Shown here piece after piece: positions 23,919 to 37,900 of a stretch of DNA of 64,000 bases (positions are counted from its first letter, which is position 1; each line of letters opens with the position of its first letter). Source of the DNA: Tubiluchus corallicola (lineage: Eukaryota > Priapulida > Priapulimorpha > Priapulimorphida > Tubiluchidae); contig JAQGDQ010000062.1 in assembly GCA_030141605.1 (NCBI GenBank), positions 447,001 to 511,000 on the forward strand. The letters are read 5' to 3'. The position numbers were made by a program, and so were the translations under genes. The notes below the pieces were generated by a model that saw nothing but the letters and a program-made list of their open reading frames with translations, made no database searches and was not told where the DNA came from.

Positions 23919-25329
23919 CTTCACAAAATTTGCAGATCAGAGTCAGAAAGTAATCTCAGACATAGAGATACAGGATAATCACACTAAATGGATGTTAGCT
24001 TGCTCTATTGTAGACTACTGTATATCAAAGCACCTGCAACTATTTTCATCAGAATTGTTCTGAAAAAATAAACAGAAAAAAGTCAGTTTAAAATGAGCTT
24101 TATGATATATTATCAGTTATTATCAAGTTTATCATGTAGAACGGCTGACTGGTATGCTGCCTCTACTGCTCTGCATATCCATGTAGCTTATTAATTTAAA
24201 CACGTATGTACTGCTCTGCACTTTGAAATGGATTTTGACTAATGTATTTATAAAGGTCCATGAAAACGAATGGAAGGAAAGGAAAACGAGAAAAAATGCT
24301 TTAACTAAACTAAGATTTGTGAAACAGTGACCTTGAAAAAGCAAAGCTAAATTTAATAATGGGTAGTTGCATAGCGTGTTAAAATTATTTATGTGCAGCA
24401 AGGACTACTAAGTACCCATTCAGGGTCATGAATCTTGGCAAGATGCGTAAAAAAGAACATTTCGCGTGTCATATAATACACTGACAATTACAGGTTAATA
24501 ACATATTAATAGCAACATTATGTTACTATTAATTATGTAATTGTTAGTGTGGGCAGAGCTACAAAGCACAGCTTTACACAAAAAGTGACATTGATGGTAG
24601 GAAGGCAAAACAGGCATGTCATTAATCTCAATGAAGTGGGCAACTACAGGCTTATGGTTCTGTCTGTCCACGCACTTTTTCTCGGCCCTGGAGTATTGGC
24701 CAGATGAAGTGGGCAATTATAGACTTGTCTGTTCCATCTCTGTCTGTCCACCTGTCACCACCTTTTCTCAGTCCTGGAGTAGTTGATACCTGGCAAAAAG
24801 GTAGGGTGTCATTCAGGTTTGCTTTTTTTAAGGTTTTAAACCCGCGCGCAATGTAACTCCAACACGTTCAAAATTTTTTCCATTAAAATGTAACCTTCTA
24901 GTTCTGTCTGTATTGAATTGCAACTTCGGCTAACTGGATGCTCTATATGACGGTAGCATTAAGTGTCGATGCAGAAAATACAACTGTGCGGTTTTCAACG
25001 CGATGAACTATGTTGATCTCGTTGTGTCACTTAAGACAACTATGTCCCATCTCCTGAGGGCTCTCTAATTTTTATTAGTGTGTGCCGTTTATATAGAACA
25101 TAATGGGACAAAATGTCTGTTAACATGCACAGAAGTGTGCACCTACTTTACATTAACTAGTTCCTCACAATTATTATACTTAATGCTACTGTAAAGTTTT
25201 GATACTTACATTGGGTTATAATATACAAATACATGGATACACGCCCAGTGATGAGCGGACCACGATCCTGCAGACCGTATCAGGCTAAGATCCACAAATT
25301 TTTTATGAATCGGATTTACTATTGAAGAT

Positions 25330-25664
25330 AAGGAACTATGCGGACCAGATATGGATCTTTGAAGAGAAGCGATTTGATCCTGATGTTTCGTATCAAGAAC
25401 AATCTGACTAAACTACAGCCTGGTGGTTATTTTGCTAATAATCTACGAGGTACTGGATATAAAGTTATAAAGCCAGGTTGCAGAAACAGAAATAGGCTTA
25501 CATTCAGGACTGTCCTCAATGATTGGAATTCGTTAAATTCTAAGGTAAAGTGTAGCACTGATGCTTCACACTTTAAGTCACGACTGGATCAGTATTGGAA
25601 AAACCACCCTGAAACGTATCACGACCCATTTCAACCTGAATGGACCCTATTGGCAGAGAATTAA
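25330..25664 (+). mobile_element. LINE C-terminal fragment (CR1/jockey-like)
   Basis: One open frame with the typical tail of CR1/L2/jockey-type polyproteins: a RSDLILMFRIKNNL segment, then GYKVIKPGCRNRNRLTFRT, then the block LNDWNSL, and ASHFKSRLDQYW near the end. Only the extreme C-terminus remains; the RT core is absent. It is about 1.4 kb upstream of the MAP1 start, on the opposite strand. Confidence 0.7.
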
Positions 25665-27389
25665 AGACTTCCACCTGACTATGATATAGTATTAACTCTT
25701 ACAGTGCTAACCGGATCCACAATATTATTGGTACAATTAAGTATTGCAACCACGGGCAAACAGCTATTAGCTTTGCCCCGATCACCGAAGGTAATCAAAA
25801 AAAGTAGATTTTAATTTTCATTAATGTTAATCGGGATACATAACAATGTGCGTATTACGGGATGAAAATGACAGACTGACACTCAGCACAAGCTACTACT
25901 AAGTACTAGGTCAAATAACAATGAAATGAAAATAATAATTAGCTTGATTAATCATTAAACGAATGTACTACTGTACGAGTAATAGTAGCAGCAGCAGTAG
26001 CAATAAAAGTTTCTGCGTGTGTAGAAACATAATTTTATCGATACAATGTTGACAATAAAGAAATTTTAAACAACAGTTATTGTACTGAATTTCAATCACA
26101 CGAGTCACCTTAGGTTATCAAATAATTTTGTCTATTGTAATCAGCAACACAACATTTTCAATAACAGCTACCGCATGTACTGAATTTAAAGAATTTCCAT
26201 CACTTAGTCGAAAATCACTGACCCGTTAGAATAATTCTTTTTAGCAAACAAGTCAATGCTCGAACACACTGTTAGTATTACACGCCTGTTGTCCTGTACA
26301 TGGTGACGGAGCAAGGTTTCGTAGTTGACTGGTTGAATCATATAAACTTCGTCATCATTACTCACTTCTTCGAAAGAACACACATCCATGAGTATCTGTC
26401 TTTGGGGTTCGAATGTTCGAATTCGATTCTTACTTATTTACGATTTTACATTTACTTATGTTAGTATCGGGATCGTTGTTTACAACAATGCAAGAAACGC
26501 ACGCTGGCAACCACTTCTTCGATCATCAGGGAAGAAGAAAACAGTAGGCCTATTGCTACAGCAGAATTCTGTCCTTCAAAAATAAAGCGTTCATGATTAA
26601 ATTTTGCATTTGTGAGACAGTAGTGGAAAGTACAAATCGAAACGGCACCGATAATGTTAAGATAAAAATGACACAAATAGTTTGAAACTGGCCATATTCT
26701 AATTAGTGCAAAACTACCTTGGCGAAGCTTTAATAAATCTAGCAAGTTTGTTTAAAAGTTTGGAGTTTCTTCCTCGTGAATGGCTTAACATGGTCCCAAT
26801 GAAAAAAATCATTGAAACTGAGTACGATGTTGCCATGATTGATGCAATAGCCAAAATTTAAGAATGATTTTTGTCCATGAACTTCTTCCTTTCAATTATG
26901 TTGTGTGGAGTTGTTGCAATTATTGGGCATATAAGTATGATGTTTTTATACCTGCAAAAGCTGCAACCCCACATGTGAATCTTCTCTGTACAATGTCTTA
27001 ATCATATGATATAGTTCCAAACTAGACTTGCGTACTGAAATATAGGATTCTTACACATGAAAAACAGCCAAAGTCTGAGGTCTCCATCTTGACTACAACA
27101 TTGATTACTCTCAGTTAGTCAAACTTTCGCTTTCTTGGCAATACTATTACAATGAATCGCAAAGTTTAAATTTCCTGCTATGTAATCACTCCCAAATCAT
27201 GTTCACAGTCTAAGGAATTCAGCTGTACATAGTTAACATGGTAAGGACAAATACTATTACAATGAATCGTAAAGTTTAAATTTCATGCTATGATCACCTC
27301 CAAATCACATTCACAATCACTTACACGTTAACATGGCAAGTACAGTTGAGAATATTGAATTCAATGTGAATGACTACTTTTGTCCATGT

Positions 27390-27545
27390 TGAGGGTTAAC
27401 TGTCAGTCTGAACACCTTAGGTGTGATGATGAAAGATCTGCAGCCTGTAATATTGGTCAGCGTCATCTGTTGTTGTGATTCCCTAAGCACTTCGACATCA
27501 TCAGCATACATGTAGAAACTACTATGTGCTACACCATTAGCAGAT
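27390..27545 (-). mobile_element. LINE reverse transcriptase fragment (YADD box)
   Basis: Minus-strand reading gives ANGVAHSSFYMYADDVEVLRE, the RT active-site box, with the YADD codons at 27497-27508. Only about 50 residues are recognisable. It does not look like the same family as the 58826-59457 copy. Confidence 0.6.
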
Positions 27546-27738
27546 CGAGTCATTGATGTGTCCCAAGATCGTGTCTTTGGGGGACTTTGCTCACTATCCC
27601 AGCCCAGATAGGTGGGTAAACTATGCAATTCAAAGCAACTCAAAGAACTACGATACCTTCTGTTTGTTAAAAACCCAGACACCCACTGAAGAAACTGGTG
27701 TCAAAATCAAGGTGAAACAACTTAATAGATTAACTGAA

Positions 27739-27740
<2 letters not shown>

Positions 27741-27797
<57 letters not shown>

Positions 27798-27835
27798 CCC
27801 CCTCTCCCTCTCTCTCTTCTCTCTCTTCCCTGTTG
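27741..27835. repeat. (CT)n microsatellite
   Basis: CT dinucleotides with small TTCT/CCC interruptions. Arg/Glu-rich minus-strand frames here are artefacts. Confidence 0.95.
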
Positions 27836-28344
27836 AAAGATGAAACGACCTTCTATTTGTCCTTGGCAGATTGGTTGATTTTTTTCCTGGAATAGTAGCA
27901 GAACACTGCATAGATCAATAAGATAGTTTGTACAATCACACAAGTGTGCACCAAACTAAGCTACTCAATAGGCAAAGTTGGAGTGCCAGAAAAGGGAGTG
28001 TTTTTCTTAAGTTTATCGATTTAAATCACTTATAAATATTTAAATAAATAGCACAATTGGATAGCCGAGATACCGTTCTCCTGAATAGAACAGTGAGTAA
28101 TTCGTAATCATTTAGTTATGCCTGTGCTCATACTGTAGCAGAAAAGTCGTAGGTCTTATAAGACTATTATGAGTGGGACAGTCCTGAAAGAGTTAAAAGC
28201 CCACAATATCTTCTTGAGATAGAAATATAGCTGCAGACACATTTTTCAGATGTGCGGTTATAGTGGCCACGACACTCAGCCTCGGTTTGATTTCAATTCG
28301 CTTTCCGGTAGACAATGCTCGCAAGGTCTTCTACTGCTGACCAG

Positions 28345-28755
28345 TAGGGGTGACCATTCTCAACTAGAAAGCAAATTCGAATCGAACAGAATTTGTGACG
28401 TTCGAATTCGAATCGGACCTAATTTCAGTATTTCGAATCCGAATCGAATTCGTATTGAGTTTGAAAGATTTTCGAATAAGTTTTCGAAGCACCACCAGTG
28501 AAAGTGGTCTTACAAATTATCATGCACAATACTTGAACTTGTTCTGCGGTAAAACCACTATTACTTTTTTTAAAAATTTTGCACAGATACTGCTGCCAAA
28601 TTGTGCTAATTGCATGCTTTTTGAAACATTTTAATGATAAAGAACGTATGTGGCTGAAGTGCTGAATTATTTGAATTTATGATTTTAGGTTAGAAATAAA
28701 TTCGAAGTAAAAAAACTCGTTCGAATCGAATTCGAACGATCGATGCTCATCCCTA
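28345..28755. mobile_element. hAT-type MITE, family B (TAGGGGTGA ends)
   Basis: Starts TAGGGGTGACCAT and ends ATGCTCATCCCTA, flanked by 8-bp near-identical duplications CTGACCAG and GTGACCAG (7 of 8). Subterminal TTCGAATTCGAA-like repeats lie inside both ends, which is typical of hAT binding sites. Same family as 54321-54599. No transposase is present. Confidence 0.85.
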
Positions 28756-28978
28756 GTGACCAGTGCGTGACTACTACTTCAGGCAATTTTGTGTGCAGTA
28801 GAAGGCGTCGCGGCTGTAGCACAATGCCTTTAATGCGTTCTTCCTGTAGCATTAACGGGTTAACGCGTCTGCGCCGCGAAAATATTTAATTAGAATTGTT
28901 AAAATATTAGCAAAGAAATTAACAAAATAAGTAATCACATTTATCTTTAAGAGAGTTTTCATTTTGTTTTGTAATAAC

Positions 28979-31900
28979 ATGTATAGAGAACTTTTATTTG
29001 CTCTTAATGGTTACCCAGGTTCTGTATTTAAAAAAGAATGCGCTGATAACAAACATGTTGATCGCTCTGTTGTTTTGAAGCCTGTAAAGGTATAGTCAAT
29101 TATTGTTATTAGATATAATTTTGTAGTGGCTGCATCGAGCGGTCGTATGGTTTTCGCTCTACATCAAAATAAACATGATTGTGCAACTATGTGAACTGTA
29201 AACAGATTTCTATATATTTATTTATTCGCTATTAAGTATAAACCGCTTTACCTTTCCAATTTTTTCAGAATTATTAATATATATTCAAAATTATAATAGA
29301 CTGAATATTCTAGTATTCTAATGTTTATGATCGAAAATACTATAAACTTCAAATTAAAGTGCGCTAGAAACTTTTCGCAAGGATGCCTTGCGCAATAGTT
29401 TCACAACACAATTTACACTAATATAGTAATAGTAAAAGTGCTATATTCTCCTTACAGCAGCATATCGCTTTCGTTTGGTATTACAATATAATTTCATTAC
29501 AGTAAACTTGCTAGGAACCAGAAAAAAGTACTGTATAAACATGTAACCATGGTACTCTATAAGCACATGCCGCCTATAATATGTATACGTTTAAAACGCT
29601 TTTTTCACTTTTCAGGTCATTCAAGGTCTCCCATTTATTCATCCATGTGAAGAAGCCATTTTAAACAGGTTGCTGCAACTTGGAGGGTGGTATATGTACT
29701 TTCAGCAGTTCATAGCTCACTTCAGACATGGAGGCAGGCTGGAGAAAATTGATTGTAATGGTATTAAAAGAAAGTTTTACACTTAAGGGCCATTAGAAAC
29801 TCTGAGCCTAATTTTAGTACATTTCAACAAATATCTTCTCTATAATTGTTTGCTGAAAACATTCTTCGCTCAGCTCATAACATATAACATAAGTTTCATA
29901 GATGAGAATTTTCCGCGGATACACGGAATTCCGAGTTTTTGGAAGACTAGTAGTGCCATTTTTGTAAATCGCATAAATTCGTTGAGGAAATTTTTACAGA
30001 CCCAGTACATTATTTCACAAGCTGACCGCTAGTTGGCAGGCCGTCACTTTGTTTACATCACGTACATCAGTGTAACCACGTATATCTCTATGTATAAAAA
30101 TATATAATCAATTGTGCGGAGTTATTTGAGTCAATTGCAGACAGTTTTTATATACTTTTGCATAGGACCGACCAGTACTTAGGCATTTTTGAGACAATTA
30201 GGTATCATGTATCCTTGATAGTTGGGTATTTTAAATTATGCATGAAACAAGGTAATTGATATTTTAAGTCCACTTAGAGGCTCTTTATGGTCACAAAATT
30301 GCAATTTGTTGCTGGCTCCAAGGGGGCTTTCCCCCTCAACCCCATTGGGGGCCTAGGTGGCCCCCAAAACCCCCAGCCTGTTTCAGAGTTTTTTGCTATT
30401 TGTCATTCTCATCCCTGAAGTTTCTGTTTGCATGCGAAAGGAAAAACAAGCAGAGGCGGTGATGTAGGGAGACCTCGTACATGAAATTTTGAATCATACC
30501 AGGAAATTAAAGCCTTACTAAATATATACTAACTCCGTGCGAGGGATGTCTCAATAAAAAGCTTGTTTTTACAGGTTAGAAACTACAGGTTCATTAGCTA
30601 AACTGGAAACTAAAAACACAGCACAAAGTCTCTCTTAATTTCATATAGTATTACACATCAACATTTATTTATAGATGGCTTACAAGATGGTCGCTACTTG
30701 CGTGCATTGTGCGATGGTCTTGAAAGGGTTTTGCAGTCATACCAAACTGATTTGCTGAAATTAGAGAAGGATTTCATGGCTGACCCATATCTACCAGTTA
30801 CTCATATACAACAAGCTTTAGAGCATGTAAGTATGCCTTTTAGTTAGTCTAATTTATATCATTGCTTAAGCTGTTGCTAGCTTAACAGCTACCAGGTTTA
30901 CTTATATATTAATGGTGCTAGATAAAATTATATCACTTTTGAAATACAATTACCATATTGTAAGCTCCCTATTAGAAATATGATATTAATATGAATCCTT
31001 GTCAGTTTGGCATAGTTGTTTGAAATTAACGTACGTATGCCGGGTAATCTGTTAAATTGCAATAGTATCCGTTAAACTCAGCAATAGCAGTAAAGCAATA
31101 GTTTTTTGCACTTATTATTGCCTCGGGAATGCCGGGGGTTTTTTTAGATGGTTATTAAATGTATGTGAAATTGTCTTGTGAAATTTATCGTACGCCTAAA
31201 CTGGTTTATCACTTAAGAGAATTAGCAAAATCTCATGACTTGGTCTATTATTAGAGCTGTGATACTAGCCTTATTAAAATTCTTATTAAAAATCTAGCAT
31301 TAAGAAAGGGGGGGGGGTTGTTACGTCGAGTTTGATTTGAGACTTTATGCAATTTTTGAATTTTAGGCTGCAAATTAGGCACTAAACTGTTTTTTCTGAT
31401 TAGGCTTTGTTACCTGACAATTTGATAGTGGAAAGGAAGCAATTTTGTATGTCATTCCTGTTTATGATTTATAGAAAAAGGGAAAACAGTTAGGAAATGT
31501 TTGTAATTTTTTAAGATGCATTTGATTATCATGTAAAATGCATTAAAATATTCAATAAATTATTAAATTAATTTTTTTCTTTGTTAATTTTACTATTAAA
31601 AGGGACGCAGTGGTTATTGTGCTAAAATTTGCTATAAACTAAAATACTGCTTAATGAGAATGGCAGTTGAAGATACGATGTCATCCAGTTATCACTATTA
31701 AAACTTATATTTAATATGTTCTATATTTAAAGTTAAATCGTTTAATATTTGGTCTTTTAATGTGCAGTCAAGAAAATAAAGCCTTTTTTAAAAATGTTTT
31801 TTTAAAGTGAAAGTGTTAGTTACATATATAATCTCATTTATAAAAAGATATATTGCTAACCATTACAAATTTAATATCTTTTTTGATATTTTTCTCTAGT

Positions 31901-34900
31901 ATCAGCTTCTCTTTCCTGCATTGTATAATGTGATATCTGACATCACAACAAAGAAGGTATGAATAGAACATTTATTACACCAGTTTATAAGCCTTGGTAT
32001 AACTACCCCTTCACAAACAAGTGCTACAGTATGAATGCAGGAGAGCCGTTTCACTCTTGGACAAAGTTCTAATTCTGAATAGTTTTTCAATGGACAGTAT
32101 TTCTAACAGGTAAAAAATGTAACATGGCACTTCCAAGATGAAATAATGCAACTGTTTTCGGCTTTTTGCATATGTGCAAGTCACATATGTCTCCTAATGC
32201 GTGCTGTATGCTTGATATCCATAGCTAAACTTTGTCCTTTGGAGGCTAGTTGTATCTGGATGCTGAATGCTTTAATGTGTCATTAGCTTTAACCAGAAGT
32301 TAAATGGCCTTTGGTCTTACTTTTTCTCCTTTTAAATCGTGCTGTATCTCATAAAACAATGTATTTGTTACGATTTAGAGATATTATTTTTCTGATCATG
32401 TACAATAATCATTTTTGTTCAATTTTTTATTCCTGCTGCAACTTACTAACAAAATAAGTGCTCTTTAGTATGAAAAAAGATGCAAAGCATCTTAAGTTCA
32501 TATTACTTGGAACAAAGAGATAATGTATGGGTATAAATTTGCTTAGAACAACCAACTTGAAAGCACTGTGAAGCACGCTGAAAGTTTTCGGGTATTTTAT
32601 TTCTGCCATTTTACTTTAATCTGCAAAAAATCTAGTACATGTTTGTTGAACATGTATATCACTTGTCAAGATAACCTTATTTGATTATTTCTTATCCTGA
32701 GTACTATTATTAGATTTGAATGTTTCTACGCTTTTAGTACTTATTATTAGTCCTCTAAGAGTCATAGTTTATACTTCAAGAATTAGTATCTAATAGCTAT
32801 CTACTAAGATGGTTGATTAATCTGCATTTACAGGCACATGGCTGTTGCATCCTTGATGTATTACACAATCATTCTGTTAATGGTGTACAGCTTGTTGCCG
32901 ATAATATAAAAATGTAAGTAGTTTAAATATGCATTACAGTTGTGTAACTATGCAAGCTGTGAAATGCACCTTTCCCAAAATAATTGTCGAACGTTTTAAA
33001 GGGAGAAAATCTTGTAGTGAAATCTATTTAACTTAGCTTCTAATTGCCAAAAAAATGTGCAATGTATGGTTTTGAGAATTATTATAAAAATGTTTGCAGG
33101 AAGCTTAAAATTTACATATTCTTTGACCTAGCATTTCAGTAAAAGAGACATGTTATTTAAATGAAGTATCAAAATTTTATTAGTTATAATCTTAACTTCA
33201 AGATTATATTATGAATGATGGAATATGCCCACAGTTGTTGAATTTTGAAACCAAACTTGCTCCAAAGAAAGGAAAACTGAAAAAGTCAGGTTACAAACCT
33301 GGATTTGCTGCGACACGGCCCCAGTTTTTATTTTTCCTTTCTTTCGAGCAAGTTTGATTTCAAAATTCAACAACCGTGTGTTTATCCCATAGCAACATTA
33401 TTTGTTTATGTATTTTATAATATATTAGAAGTTTACTTTGCTATTAATTGTCTTAACTATCATGTTGTAGAGAACTGTTACTTACCTGTTAGTTCATTTT
33501 GAATTGCTTTACTGTATTTTGTTTTTGAGTTGATACAGACTTATAATTTCCTACTATAACAATTAATTTTAAATAATGTTAAGTCTCTACTAACTGTAAT
33601 TTTAGCATAATGAAGACATGCCATTATGCATTGTATAAACAACTCTATGCCTGGTTGCTGCATGGCTTACTGCTGGATGATCAAAATGAGTTTTTTATTA
33701 AGAAGAACACTGCTGCCATTAAAAAGGTACATGAAAAGGTACACTGGTTGACAGTATTAGAAGTAAAAATTTTGCATGTGATATATACAGGTTTACATTA
33801 TCTATCGGTGACTGTACATGGGTTACAAATAATACAATTTAATATTACAGTTTCAAAGAATGTGGTCACATCCACAATACTGCATGGTAATTGTTACTGT
33901 CTTTCATAGATGATAAACTACTAGAAAATTTGATAATTTGCATTGGAGTGATTACTAAAAGCTTATGGACGATTTTTTTAGGTTTTTTTATTAGTGTTAA
34001 AAAAATCCTTGTATTTAACAAAACTTGGTAAATTCGACTTGCAATATGTTAGCTATAAGGAATATGTGAAGACTTGTATAGCTAATTTTACATGGTGTGC
34101 AACCTAGTTTTAGTTACGTTTAATTGTTACAAGTAAAACTAGTTTGCCAAAGACCAGTTACGTGTGTCAATTTTCATTCAAAAAGAATTTTCCCTTTGAA
34201 ACAATACCTGAGCATACAAAATTGGATCGTATCTCAGGCAGAAAATTGCGGTGTCTTAAGCTAACTCCAGTATCATGACTATCCCAGTAACTTTAGTATC
34301 ATTTATGCAAGGTTTCATTAAAATCCATGCCGCGCATAAAGAGCAATTAGACAAATAAACTGGTAAACTTGTCTATGTTGTAAAGTTTGTGATTATGTCA
34401 TTGTGGTACTTTAGTCTTGTGCATACTTGTCATGGCTTTGTACAGCCTTGCTTGTCATAGCTCTGTACAGTCTTGCTTGTCATGGCTCTGTACGGTCTTG
34501 CTTGTCATAGCCCTGTACAGTCTTGCTTGTCATAGCTCTGTACGGTCTTGCTTGTCATAGCTCTGTACGGTCTTGCTTGTCATTGCTCTGTACGGTCTTG
34601 TTTGACATAGCCCTGTACAGTCTTGCTTGTCATAGCTCTGTACGGTCTTGCTTGTCATAGCCCTGTACAGTCTTGCTTGTCGTGGCTCTGTACAGTCTTG
34701 CTTGTCATGGCTCTTTTAATCATCGTAATGAATGTCTTAATTTTAACGTTTCTAGTCTTTGAATGCATCTGACGTACAGAAAGATGACTGTCACTTTTCA
34801 CCAGCTGGAGAGTGCATCCTGGATGCCGGCATGTTGCCTTCATATTTTACAATACGAGTAGCTGAACAAGTGCTTTTCATTGGAGAATCAGTGCAGTTAT

Positions 34901-37900
34901 TTAGTGATCAGAAACGAAAGCACAAAGGTATAAATCTGAAAATCTGAAACATTTTCCCCACACTAATATGATAAAATTGTGCTGCTTTCTATGTGTTAAG
35001 TTCTTTATAAAATTGAAGTAATGTTCTACTCTAGTATCGCAGTTCAACTAGTTTACTATGACATGTGTTCTGATTGAAAATGTATGCATGAGACAAGCTA
35101 AACATAATCTCGTACTTCAGATTAATTTTTGTCAATGCCGTTCTTTTTTCAGGATCACTGGACACCATATTTAAAGCACGTGAACGAGAGTTTGCAAGAG
35201 ATATACAAGAATTACAAGAAAGGGATGAATTTTCACTGTCAGAATTTGAGCAAATCATTGGGAAGATACGGAATTGTATAGCTGAGGTAATTTTCATTAC
35301 TCTGCATGCCACTGTGTAGGAAGAATTGAAATTAAATGTCATCTTATTGCAGGTAGCCTCAAATTGTTGCATACTTTGATGCTTATTTGACAAGATTTAG
35401 AAATGCACACCACAGTCTCGTCCTGCAGAATTATTTCTTAATTCAACAAACATCTTATAATAATAAGTAACGTGTCGTTTACTCATGATAAATTACATTG
35501 CTTAATGTACACAATACATGCTGTACCTAGTTAAGGAGTGGTGCTCCAAAAAAAACAATACACTAACAAAAAACCTGATCGTGAATCTTGAATCTCAATA
35601 TTAAACCATGCGCTATCTAATAAGTGTGTTCATTCCAAATTATATGCATTAGGAAAATTGGAATAATGATGTAAAAATGCATAAATCAAAAATACGAAAA
35701 AGTTCTGTCATCATGCTGTCATAATGTACAATTCCATTTCGTTTTGTCATTCTACCATACGGTTTCTTTTGGAAAACCATGTGCATCAGTGTGTACATGT
35801 CGTTAGAAAATTAATGAGGTTCAAACAATAAGGTATAATATAGGACTTCAAATGGGAAATTAATGGCATTTCTACTAACAAGAAAGCAAATAACATAATG
35901 GGTATCTCTTCATCGAGCTAAGAAATAATCTCAATTCTCTTTAGATGGATTATCTTAATGTACTTATCATATTAATAGATATTGTCTATTGCCGTGTTGA
36001 GATATGAAACGTAGGTGCTTAGTTGTATTAAGACAGTATGTACTAGAGTTAATGGGGTTTATATCACTTTTTGAAACTTGGAAATGGCAAATTTTCTTCT
36101 TGATTCGAGTCTTGATTAAACCGAAGTCTAATTTCAGTAATGTCACATTTTGGAATATTAAATACCTGCTCTTTGATGGCTAAGGTTGCAAATTTTTTAT
36201 TTTCATTTATTTTTTATGAATTTACTAACAACTTGTGATTGATGTTTTAATTAATTAAGCACATAAGTGAAAAGAACGTTATAACTACTGTATTGAAAGA
36301 ATTATTAGATTTAAAGCTTCTCGCTGTGCAGGAAAAACATTACTTTGAAAAAAGTATAGTCAAACAATGTTTTCTTTCAATCTTCTCACTTTTCACAAAT
36401 TGAGAATTCCTCAGTGCCATTTATTAATGTTATGTTAAGCTTGCCATTATCTTGCCTTGTCATAAGTTTGAATGATATAATAAAGAGGGATATTGGTTGG
36501 TTCCTTGGCACACAGTTATTAAATTCCTCACAATCATCATGGCTCTTATATACAATAATTATGCTTGTTTTTATAACTTTATATTACAATTTATCGTACT
36601 CTAAAGGTTGATGTGCACCACCAACACAGATGCGTCTGAAAAAACCCAGATGTCAGTGGTGTATGTCAATCTTTACAGATGTATTTGATGACTTATCTGT
36701 AAGGTGTAGACCAGGGGTGTGCAAATTATCTGACTAGCCGGGCCACATTAAACTTTCCCGCAATTCCTGCGGGCCACAGGCAGTTTGATCAAGGAGCCAA
36801 GTACAGAAAGGCCTAATAATGATTTTTTTGCATACGACCTGCGTACATCATTACTACTACGCTCAAGAAACTATTTTAGAAGTTATTAAAATTTATATTA
36901 CAAACCATATATTTCTACTTTCAGGACAGATAGTGGTAATTTCATTACAATGCATATTAGTAATGTGTATCACACAGTCTGTGTAGTACAGTGACATTAC
37001 GATACAACCGTCTTGTAAGGGTTAATGGCATCCGTTCTAGTAGAAAAAACTACCTGCAGTATCTTTGGGATCGTAGCACGGACTTCAGCTGGATACACTC
37101 AATTCATCGCCCGGGCCGCACTTTCATTAGGTTGATAAATCTCTTCGCGGGCCACACAAATCCTCTTGGCGGGCCGCAATTTGCACACCCCTGATGTAGT
37201 CTGTAGGCCATGCAATTAGTAATATATCAAACTGATTTATTTTTACGACAATAATATTGTTTGCTATTTTTTGCGCACCTTGGCGTGTTTGCTGTGTGTA
37301 AGTATTCAATTTTGCACTTATGCATTACTACAATAAAAAATACTTAATGTAAAGCATAGCTGTTGCTGAGCTACTTAGTAATTGTGTCTTCTTGTTCTTG
37401 TCTTTCTTCTGTTAGCAGGGCCGGATTAAGGTGTGTTGGTGCCCTAAGCACAACCAGCATCTGGTGCCCTGGCTCTCTTCACGGCACAAAGCTTGCCTGT
37501 TATGTGATACTAATTATGTAACCTATAAAACAAACTCCATTGCTCTGTATAGGATTTTTACCACTTAAATTCTTTATTTACCTAAAAATGAAATTTTAAT
37601 TAAATAACTCAGCGACAAAATAAGAAGGTATGATCTGAACGGCAAAAAGCCCAGAATGGTATTAATGAGGACATTAAAATGACCGTACTGCATGAGCCAT
37701 TGATGGTGATATTTCCTGCTGCAGGACCTTAGCTGTTGCAGATGTTGTGGTTACCTACTTGCCATGATAATAGGTGAAAACGTTGTGATAAAAGGTGAAG
37801 ATCCTTCTGTCATGCTATATAATGATATGAAAAACAACCCAGGCAAAGTTCCTCATTCTTCTGTAGCTCTCTTCTTCATATTTTAAACTGTGAAAGACTT

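Larger units (their letters stand above)
23919..28978. other. Divergent intergenic region between MAP1 and TUBGCP4
   Basis: About 5 kb that should hold both promoters. I see LINE pieces at 25330-25664 and 27390-27545, an imperfect local duplication near 24640-24790 (two copies of a GAAGTGGGCAA..., CTGTCTGTCCAC, TGGAGTA block), a second local duplication near 27140-27300 (ATACTATTACAATGAATCG), a CT microsatellite and a hAT MITE at 28345. No complete gene is supported. Confidence 0.5.

Noticed and set aside
28425-28450. TTCGAATCC word resembling a tRNA B box
   Set aside because: It lies inside the TTCGAAT-rich subterminal repeats of a MITE, with no A box or cloverleaf around it.
36991-37194. 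67-codon frame conserved between two family A MITEs (also 45267-45470)
   Set aside because: It is shared because the two elements are near-identical. It begins at GTG rather than ATG, and the third copy at 6222-6653 has a stop in the matching frame, so protein selection is not indicated.
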